Program-made: the position numbers and the translations under genes
Source: Stenotrophomonas lactitubi
GTDB taxonomy: Bacteria > Pseudomonadota > Gammaproteobacteria > Xanthomonadales > Xanthomonadaceae
Direction of reading: 5' to 3'
Assembly: GCF_002803515.1 (NCBI RefSeq)
Contig: NZ_PHQX01000001.1
Location: forward strand, 3,968,001 to 4,032,000
Length of the DNA stretch: 64,000 nucleotides
Notes under the pieces: generated by a model
The model's database searches: none
The model's input: only the letters and a program-made list of their open reading frames with translations
What the model was told of the DNA's origin: nothing
Part shown: positions 58,521 to 64,000 of the stretch, one piece after another
Layout: every line of letters begins with the position of its first letter
Position numbering within the stretch: position 1 is the first letter of the stretch

Positions 58521-59699
58521 TCAGACGTAGATCCGCGTCGGCGCCTCATCAACGATCGCGTGCGGCACGAAGCGCGCGCTGTCGCGGGTGATCGCGCTGT
58601 CGTCTTCGCGGATGCCTATGCCGCAGGCGTGGTCGCCGATCACCCAGCTGCCGATCAGCGGGTAACCGCCTTCGAAGCGGGTGAGCGGGTGCGCACGCTG
58701 GAGGATGGCCGGACCGTCGTACGGGCCGTCGCTGCGCTGCGTGCTGCCGTCGGCCAGGTGCATCTCGATGTTGGCACCTTCGCGCGAGAACAACGGCTTG
58801 CGCACCCAACCCGAGGCCAGCGCGCTGCCGTCATCGAAATGTGCTTCCAGCAGGTTCGGATGCCCAACGTTGCGCTGCCACAGCAACGGCAGGATGCCCT
58901 TGTTGCTCAGCACCGCCTTCCACGCCGGTTCCAGCAGCTGCACGCCCGAGCCCGGCAGCGCGCGGCCGAATTCCTCGGCCATCAGGTCTTCCAGCGGGTA
59001 CAGCTTGAACAGCGTGCCGATCACCGTATCGTCCAGCGCGGTGAAGCGCCCATCTTGGGACAGGCCGATATCCTCGATGGCGATCGCTTGCCCGTGCAGG
59101 CCCGTCTGCGAGGCGCAGTCGCGCAGGTAATCGACCGTACCGCGGTCTTCGTCCGAGCTGCCCACCGCACTGAAGTACAGCGGCGGCGGCAGCTGCGTGG
59201 CCAGTTCGCCGAAGCGTTCGACCAGGGCTTCATGGATCGCATTGAACTGGTCGGCATGCTGCGGCAGGCGGCCGGCATTGCGCTGGTCCTCCAGCCACTG
59301 CCACTGGAAGAAGCTGGCTTCGAACAGCGAGGTCGGCGTGTCGTAGTTCAGCTCGTACAGCTTGGCCGGGCCGGTGCCGTCGTAGGCCAGATCCAGGCGC
59401 CCGTACAGATGCGGCTGGCGCTGGCGCCAGCTGTCGGCGATCCAGTCGCGGTAATGCGCGGGGATCGCCAGCTGGTCCATCAGGCGCTCGCTGCCGATGA
59501 CATCGCCAACCAGGTCCATCGCCATCGCATGCAGCTCGGCGCTGGGGTCTTCGATGTCCTGTTCGATCTGGCGCAGGGTGAACGCGTAATACGCGCTTTC
59601 ATCCCAGTACGGCTGGCCTTCGATGGTGTGGAAGCGGAAACCGGCTTCCTCCGCGCGCGCCCGCCACTGGGCGCGCTCGGCAATACGGATACGTTGCAT
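58521..59699 (-). CDS. ygiC: Glutathionylspermidine synthase-like ATP-grasp protein (YgiC family)
   Basis: The 392-residue protein resembles the C-terminal synthetase half of glutathionylspermidine synthase. Landmarks are PYWDESAYYAFTLRQIEQDI, KLYELNYDTPTSLFEA (substrate site), PAWKAVLSNKGILPLLW, and VRKPLFSREGANIEMH (ATP-grasp loop). The amidase half is absent, as in YgiC/YjfC. The ATG at 59699 is preferred to the upstream frame because it begins the family N-terminus (MQRIRIAERAQWRARAEEAG). It starts 7 bases after the YgiB-like stop. Catalytic activity in this family is uncertain. Confidence 0.9.
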   Translation of the reverse strand: MQRIRIAERAQWRARAEEAGFRFHTIEGQPYWDESAYYAFTLRQIEQDIEDPSAELHAMAMDLVGDVIGSERLMDQLAIPAHYRDWIADSWRQRQPHLYGRLDLAYDGTGPAKLYELNYDTPTSLFEASFFQWQWLEDQRNAGRLPQHADQFNAIHEALVERFGELATQLPPPLYFSAVGSSDEDRGTVDYLRDCASQTGLHGQAIAIEDIGLSQDGRFTALDDTVIGTLFKLYPLEDLMAEEFGRALPGSGVQLLEPAWKAVLSNKGILPLLWQRNVGHPNLLEAHFDDGSALASGWVRKPLFSREGANIEMHLADGSTQRSDGPYDGPAILQRAHPLTRFEGGYPLIGSWVIGDHACGIGIREDDSAITRDSARFVPHAIVDEAPTRIYV

Positions 59700-59706
59700 G
59701 GATTGA

Positions 59707-60276
59707 TCAGCCGCCGACGCTGCTGCCGCTACGGCGCGCACTGGTGCTGCCGAAGCCGCTGCGGCTGGCGGTCACCGCACGGTTCGGTTCGCTGCTGACC
59801 GGGGCCAGCCCGGCCTTGCCCGCGCCGATGCCGCTGGCGGTGTTCAGGCCGCCGCTGCCACCCGGGGCAGGACGCGCCCAGCCGGCGCTCTTGTCCTGGT
59901 AGGCCGGCGCCGACGCCGGCGCCTGCGGGGCCAGGCCACCGCGGTTGCTCAGCATCTGCGACATGAAGAAGCCCATCATCATCGGGCCGATGAACGAGGT
60001 ACCGGCCGAGGTGTGCTGCTGCACGCACTGCTCAGGCTTGTAGTCCTGTTGGCAGGCTTCCTTGGTCGCGTACTTCGGCGCTGCATCGGCGGACTTCTTC
60101 TGCGCCTCGGCAAATGCATTGCGGCAGGCAGAAGGATCGGCGGTAGCCGTGGTGCAGGCCTCCACCGAGGTATACAGGCCTTCCTGCACCTGCACCTGCT
60201 CTTCCTTCTGGCAGGCAGTGAACAGCAGCGGCGCAGCGCTCATCAGCAGCAGCGCGGTGGTGCGGGAACGTTTCAT
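59707..60276 (-). CDS. ygiB: DUF1190 lipoprotein (YgiB family)
   Basis: The 189-residue protein has a lipoprotein signal ([15 protein letters not shown], lipobox FTAC). The conserved N-terminal region has paired Cys ([34 protein letters not shown]), followed by [15 protein letters not shown]. The C-terminal Gly/Ser/Ala-rich tail has [18 protein letters not shown], as in YgiB of E. coli. YgiB and YgiC genes are paired in many gammaproteobacteria. Function is unknown. Confidence 0.88.
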   Translation of the reverse strand: MKRSRTTALLLMSAAPLLFTACQKEEQVQVQEGLYTSVEACTTATADPSACRNAFAEAQKKSADAAPKYATKEACQQDYKPEQCVQQHTSAGTSFIGPMMMGFFMSQMLSNRGGLAPQAPASAPAYQDKSAGWARPAPGGSGGLNTASGIGAGKAGLAPVSSEPNRAVTASRSGFGSTSARRSGSSVGG

Positions 60277-60395
60277 GGCCTCATGCCTTCAAGTCGGAAC
60301 AATGCCCCATCATGCCAAATCCCGGCCAACAACCGGAATCGGCAAAGTGGGAAAGATGAACGATCTTTCATTTTCGTCGTTCTCTCCCTCGCGCC

Positions 60396-60442
60396 ATCCA
60401 CGCATGGCGTGGATACACGTGTCGACCAAGGTCGACACCTAC
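60396..60442. repeat. Two adjoining SMAG/REP-like elements
   Basis: ATCCACGC/GCGTGGAT stem (60396-60403, 60407-60414) with a degenerate tail. GTGTCGACC/GGTCGACAC stem (60419-60427, 60430-60438) ends CTAC at 60439-60442. Confidence 0.8.
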
Positions 60443-60518
60443 CAACAGCAAGAATCGGGTCAGAGCCCACTGTGCAGCAACGGGATCCGACCCTGTCAGA
60501 TCGCGGACAACTGTCGAA

Positions 60519-60620
60519 GGCGGGGTGGGTCCGGTGGCGGGGGTGTCCGCGGCATGGATGCCGCGGCCAAGCCCCCAAGGACGGGTTTACGGCGTCCCCC
60601 GCCACCGGACCCACCCCGCC
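60519..60620. repeat. 102-base element with perfect 25-bp inverted repeats
   Basis: Left arm 60519-60543 and right arm 60596-60620 are exact inverted copies (25 of 25). The 52-base interior contains another near-perfect palindrome, CCGCGGCAT-GG-ATGCCGCGG (60548-60567). It is too symmetrical to be chance, non-coding, and probably a mobile miniature or structured repeat present elsewhere in the genome. Confidence 0.85.
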
Positions 60621-60774
60621 ATCCCACGGAATGCGCGCCGTTGCCGTTGCCGTTGATTCGGCAGGTGCAGGGCGCAGCCCTGCCGGACCACCACCGGTGG
60701 TTGCAGCAGCAACCGAAAAAATTGGCCATGATCAACCGACCCCCACGTCGTACGGCCCGCCCGTTCCGCCAGCC

Positions 60775-62613
60775 ATGCCTGAATACCGCTCCCGCACCTC
60801 CACCGCCGGCCGCAACATGGCCGGCGCCCGCGCCCTGTGGCGTGCCACCGGCATGAAGGATGGCGACTTCCACAAGCCGATCATCGCCATCGCCAACTCC
60901 TTCACCCAGTTCGTGCCCGGTCACGTGCACCTGAAGGACCTTGGCCAGCTGGTTGCGCGCGAGATCGAACAGGTCGGCGGCGTCGCCAAGGAATTCAACA
61001 CGATCGCCGTGGACGACGGCATCGCCATGGGCCACGACGGCATGCTGTACTCGCTGCCCAGCCGCGAGATCATCGCCGACTCGGTGGAGTACATGGTCAA
61101 TGCGCACTGCGCCGATGCGCTGGTGTGCATCAGCAACTGCGACAAGATCACCCCGGGCATGCTGATGGCCGCACTGCGCCTGGACATTCCGGTGGTGTTC
61201 GTGTCCGGCGGACCGATGGAAGCCGGCAAGACCAAGCTGTCCGAGCACAAGCTGGACCTGGTTGATGCCATGGTCGTCGCCGCCGATGACAGCGCCTCGG
61301 ATGAGAAGGTTGCCGAGTACGAGCGCAGCGCCTGCCCCACCTGTGGCTCGTGCTCGGGCATGTTCACCGCCAATTCGATGAACTGCCTGACCGAAGCGCT
61401 GGGCCTGTCGCTGCCCGGCAACGGTACCACCCTGGCCACGCATGCCGACCGCGAAGCGCTGTTCCGCCGCGCCGGCCGCCTGATCGTCGAGCTCTGCCAC
61501 CGCTGGTATGGCGGCGAGGATCCGCGCGCACTGCCGCGTGGCATCGCCACCCAGGCCGCGTTCGCCAACGCGATGACCTTGGACATCGCCATGGGCGGGT
61601 CCACCAATACCATCCTGCATCTGCTGGCTGCCGCGCAGGAAGCGGAGGTCGACTTCGACCTGTCCCACATCGACGCACTGTCGCGGCGCGTGCCACAACT
61701 GTGCAAGGTGGCGCCGAACTCGCCCAAGTACCACGTCGAAGATGTGCATCGCGCCGGTGGTGTGTTCGGCATCCTCGGGGAGCTGGACCGCGCCGGGCTG
61801 CTGGATACCTCCGTGCCCACCGTGCACAGCGCCACGCTCGGCGAAGCACTGGATCGCTGGGACGTGATGCGCAGCGACAACGACACCCTGCACACGTTCT
61901 TCAAGGCCGGCCCGGCCGGCATTCCCACCCAGGAAGCCTTCAGCCAGGCCACACGCTGGCCGTCGCTGGATGTTGACCGCGCCGAAGGCTGCATCCGTGC
62001 GCTGGAGCATGCCTATTCGCAGGAAGGTGGGCTTGCCGTGCTGCGCGGCAACCTCGCCGTCGACGGCTGCGTGGTGAAGACTGCGGGCGTGGACGAATCG
62101 ATCCACGTGTTCGAAGGCAATGCGCGCGTGTTCGAAAGCCAGGACGCGGCGGTGGCCGGCATCCTCGCCGATGAAGTGAAGCCCGGCGACGTGGTGGTGA
62201 TCCGCTACGAAGGCCCGAAGGGTGGCCCGGGCATGCAGGAAATGCTGTATCCGACCAGTTACCTGAAGTCGAAGGGGCTGGGCAAGCAATGTGCGCTGCT
62301 GACCGATGGTCGTTTCTCCGGTGGCACCTCGGGCCTGTCGATCGGCCATGTCTCGCCGGAAGCGGCCAGCGGCGGTGTGATCGGGCTGGTGGAGGATGGC
62401 GACCGCATCCGCATCGACATCCCGGCGCGGCGCATCGACCTGCTGCTGGACGACGCCACGCTGGCCCAACGCCGCGCCGACGCCGATGCGCGTGGCTGGA
62501 AGCCGCGTGCACCGCGCCCGCGCAAGGTCACCAGCGCGCTGAAGGCCTACGCCCTACTTGCCACCAGCGCCGACAAGGGCGCCGTGCGCAACACCGCCCT
62601 GCTCGACGATTGA
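60775..62613 (+). CDS. ilvD: Dihydroxy-acid dehydratase
   Basis: The 612-residue iron-sulfur enzyme dehydrates the dihydroxy acids of valine, isoleucine and pantothenate synthesis. [20 protein letters not shown] is the N-terminal signature. [20 protein letters not shown] and [19 protein letters not shown] carry cluster-ligand cysteines. [33 protein letters not shown] and [19 protein letters not shown] are further invariant blocks. Length is that of the long (E. coli, 616) class. The ATG at 60775 is the first at the conserved N-terminus. A long palindrome follows the stop. Confidence 0.97.
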   Translation: MPEYRSRTSTAGRNMAGARALWRATGMKDGDFHKPIIAIANSFTQFVPGHVHLKDLGQLVAREIEQVGGVAKEFNTIAVDDGIAMGHDGMLYSLPSREIIADSVEYMVNAHCADALVCISNCDKITPGMLMAALRLDIPVVFVSGGPMEAGKTKLSEHKLDLVDAMVVAADDSASDEKVAEYERSACPTCGSCSGMFTANSMNCLTEALGLSLPGNGTTLATHADREALFRRAGRLIVELCHRWYGGEDPRALPRGIATQAAFANAMTLDIAMGGSTNTILHLLAAAQEAEVDFDLSHIDALSRRVPQLCKVAPNSPKYHVEDVHRAGGVFGILGELDRAGLLDTSVPTVHSATLGEALDRWDVMRSDNDTLHTFFKAGPAGIPTQEAFSQATRWPSLDVDRAEGCIRALEHAYSQEGGLAVLRGNLAVDGCVVKTAGVDESIHVFEGNARVFESQDAAVAGILADEVKPGDVVVIRYEGPKGGPGMQEMLYPTSYLKSKGLGKQCALLTDGRFSGGTSGLSIGHVSPEAASGGVIGLVEDGDRIRIDIPARRIDLLLDDATLAQRRADADARGWKPRAPRPRKVTSALKAYALLATSADKGAVRNTALLDD

Positions 62614-62616
62614 CAG

Positions 62617-62681
62617 AAAAGGGGACGGAGGGAATTAAGTCGTAAGTGCCACAAACGACTTAATCCCCTCCGTCCCCTTTT
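62617..62681. terminator. Bidirectional terminator-like palindrome between ilvD and dinG
   Basis: 27-base arms (62617-62643 and 62655-62681) are inverted copies with one mismatch, around an 11-base loop. Each strand ends the stem in TTTT. It lies between convergent stops, 3 bases after ilvD and 7 before the dinG stop. The arm sequence (AAAAGGGGACGGAGGG) belongs to a type of dispersed repeat seen in several bacteria, so it may also be a mobile REP-like unit. Confidence 0.85.
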
Positions 62682-62688
62682 AGGAGGG

Positions 62689-64000
62689 TCAGCCGATGGT
62701 GCGCTTGAACGGCGGCAGCGCGTCGATGATGCGCTTGCCGTAACGACGGGTCAGCAGACGCGAGTCGAGGATGATCACGCGCCCGGTGTCGGTGGAGGTG
62801 CGGATCAGGCGGCCGGCGAACTGGGTCAGCGTGCGCAACGCATGCGGAATCGCAATCAGGTTGAACGCATTGAGGCCACGTGCTTCCACCCACTCGCTCA
62901 GCGTGGCGGTCTGCGGATCGGTCGGCACCGCGAACGGTACCTGGGTGATCACCACCGTGGTGCAGGCCTCACCGGGAAGATCCAGGCCTTCGCCGAACGA
63001 GTTCAGCCCGAACAGCACCGAGCCCTCGCCGGCAGCCACCCGGCGCAGATGTTCGTCGATCATGCGCGTCTTCGACATCTCGCCCTGCACCAGCACCTGC
63101 TTGCGCTTGGCGGCCGGCATCAGGCCAGCCACCTTCTCCATCTTCCAGCGCGAGGTGAACAGCACCATCGAGCCCTTCGTCCAGTCCAGTTCCTTGCCGA
63201 TGTAGCGCGCCACTTCACGCGGATGGCCTTCGCGGTCATCGGGCGTGACCGGGAACGGCGGCACGATCAGCTCGGCCTGGTTGGGCAGGTCGAACGGGGA
63301 GGACAGTGAGACCATCTCGGCGGTTTCGGGGATGCCGTTGTCGATCGCCAGCGCCTGGAAATCGCCGCCGCCGGTCAGCGTCGCCGAGGTCAGCACCACC
63401 GAATCCACTTCATCCCACAACAGCTTGCGCAGCACGTGCGCGGCCGACACCGGCGAGCCATGCAGCACCAGGTCGCCATCGCGGGTGGCGGTCACCCAGC
63501 GCGCCATCGGCGGCGCGCCTTCCTTGTCCTCGCGGCGCCAGACCTGCCACAGGTTGTACTGCTGCTCGATCATCTCCAGCGCCATGCCCAGGTTGCGCTG
63601 CAGGCGCTCGCGCGCCGGATCGTCCGGCTTGCCCTTGGCAACCTGCGCGGTGGCCGCATGCGCCCAGTTGTAGAGGCTGCGGGTATCGTCGGCCAGCGCC
63701 TCGATCGGCTCGCGCCAGGCCTCGGGCAGGCGCCCGTTGGCGGCGCGCCACATCGGTTCCTCATCGGCCGGCGCCGGCATCCACACCGCTTCCACGTGGT
63801 CGCGGAACATGCGCAGGCCCTTGGCCACGTTGCTGGCCGCGTCGATGGCTTCGTTCGGCAGCAGGTTGCCGAGGCGGTCCTTGTCGACCGCGCGGTAGGC
63901 GCCGGCGATCAGGATCTGCAGGCGGCCGGTGCGCTTGGCCATTTCATCCAACGCCAGGCTGGCCGCGCCCTGATCGATGGCCACATTGCCAACGTGGTGG
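62689..64000 (-). CDS. dinG: ATP-dependent DNA helicase DinG, 5' part cut by window edge
   Basis: The 437 C-terminal residues of a DinG/Rad3-type helicase are present. The frame continues to the right edge: the first visible codons read HHVGNVAIDQG, so the DEAH box lies exactly at the boundary and the GTG at 63984 is internal, not a start. Visible motifs are VVLTSATLTGGGDFQ (motif III region), GSMVLFTSRWKMEKVAG (IV), VLFGLNSFGEGLDLPGEAC (V) and TQFAGRLIRTSTDTGRVII (QxxGRxxR, VI). DinG unwinds 5'-3' and resolves R-loops and G-quadruplexes after damage. The upstream iron-sulfur Cys region is outside the window. Confidence 0.93.
   Translation of the reverse strand, partial: HHVGNVAIDQGAASLALDEMAKRTGRLQILIAGAYRAVDKDRLGNLLPNEAIDAASNVAKGLRMFRDHVEAVWMPAPADEEPMWRAANGRLPEAWREPIEALADDTRSLYNWAHAATAQVAKGKPDDPARERLQRNLGMALEMIEQQYNLWQVWRREDKEGAPPMARWVTATRDGDLVLHGSPVSAAHVLRKLLWDEVDSVVLTSATLTGGGDFQALAIDNGIPETAEMVSLSSPFDLPNQAELIVPPFPVTPDDREGHPREVARYIGKELDWTKGSMVLFTSRWKMEKVAGLMPAAKRKQVLVQGEMSKTRMIDEHLRRVAAGEGSVLFGLNSFGEGLDLPGEACTTVVITQVPFAVPTDPQTATLSEWVEARGLNAFNLIAIPHALRTLTQFAGRLIRTSTDTGRVIILDSRLLTRRYGKRIIDALPPFKRTIG

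Larger units (their letters stand above)
60277..60774. other. Intergenic region with REPs and a large palindromic element, before ilvD
   Basis: It holds a degenerate REP (60396-60414), a minus-oriented REP (60419-60442) and the 102-base inverted-repeat element (60519-60620). A GGGTC...GACCC motif spans about 60458-60494. Then comes about 150 bases containing the ilvD start region. The ilvD frame is open through the region but without family features, so no gene is called. No leader-peptide attenuator (Ile/Val/Leu codon run) was found. Confidence 0.6.

Noticed and set aside
60013..60774. N-terminal extension of the ilvD frame by 254 codons
   Set aside because: The extension runs through REP elements and the large palindrome and opposite ygiB; known IlvD proteins start at the ATG 60775.
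63984..64000. GTG at 63984 as the dinG start
   Set aside because: The frame continues to the window edge with HHVGNV, the end of the DEAH box region, so the gene is simply truncated by the window.

Overview
The window looks like chromosomal DNA of a Stenotrophomonas species, most likely the S. maltophilia complex (Xanthomonadaceae). The evidence is high GC throughout, large TonB-dependent receptors, a bioB-bioF-bioH-SDR-bioC cluster, and many GTAG-headed extragenic palindromes of the SMAG/REP type known from S. maltophilia. Apart from two genes cut by the window edges, one tRNA and a few non-coding elements, it is densely packed protein-coding DNA. Many genes overlap by 1-11 bases, which marks translationally coupled operons.

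Layout. 1-13.2 kb: a Tat-exported PLP enzyme resembling PvdN coupled to a TonB-dependent receptor, an AraC regulator with a hydrolase, a VOC protein, a TPM-domain protein coupled to an M3 peptidase, two small envelope proteins, a 53-residue Gln-rich protein and an AtoE-type transporter. 13.2-20.2 kb: ubiA, tRNA-Arg(CCG), two lipoproteins and a 1567-residue RHS protein. The last 150 residues of the RHS protein form a different domain with a zincin HEAGH motif, and a lipoprotein gene overlaps its 3' end. This looks like a toxin-immunity module.

20.4-36 kb: an N-acetylgalactosamine system. A bidirectional control region (28.33-28.6 kb) with nine CTTTC/GAAAG copies separates two operons. The leftward operon encodes a GH31 glycosidase with carbohydrate-binding modules, a TonB-dependent receptor and a GH109-type alpha-N-acetylgalactosaminidase. 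The rightward operon encodes AgaS, a ROK kinase (AgaK), AgaZ, the DeoR-type repressor AgaR, the deacetylase AgaA and an MFS permease with an unusual periplasmic insert. Together they would release alpha-linked GalNAc outside the cell, import it through both membranes, phosphorylate, deacetylate and deaminate it to tagatose-6-phosphate.

36-41 kb: hdeD-like, comF and a small accessory group (GNAT, membrane protein, H-NS-like, fasciclin, DUF3658-like). 41-46 kb: biotin genes behind a clear BirA operator, with an atypical short-chain dehydrogenase between bioH and bioC. 46-48.9 kb: YdcF-like, a Thr/Ser dehydratase, a Gly/Tyr/Pro-rich lipoprotein, and a 640-bp intergenic region with REPs, terminators and a possible small RNA. 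48.9-58.4 kb: mnmG, a gamma-carbonic anhydrase family protein, and a tightly overlapping RDD-SpoIIM-DUF4129-DUF4350-MoxR-DUF58 operon. 58.5-64 kb: a YgiC/YgiB pair, a large palindromic intergenic element, ilvD and the 3' part of dinG.
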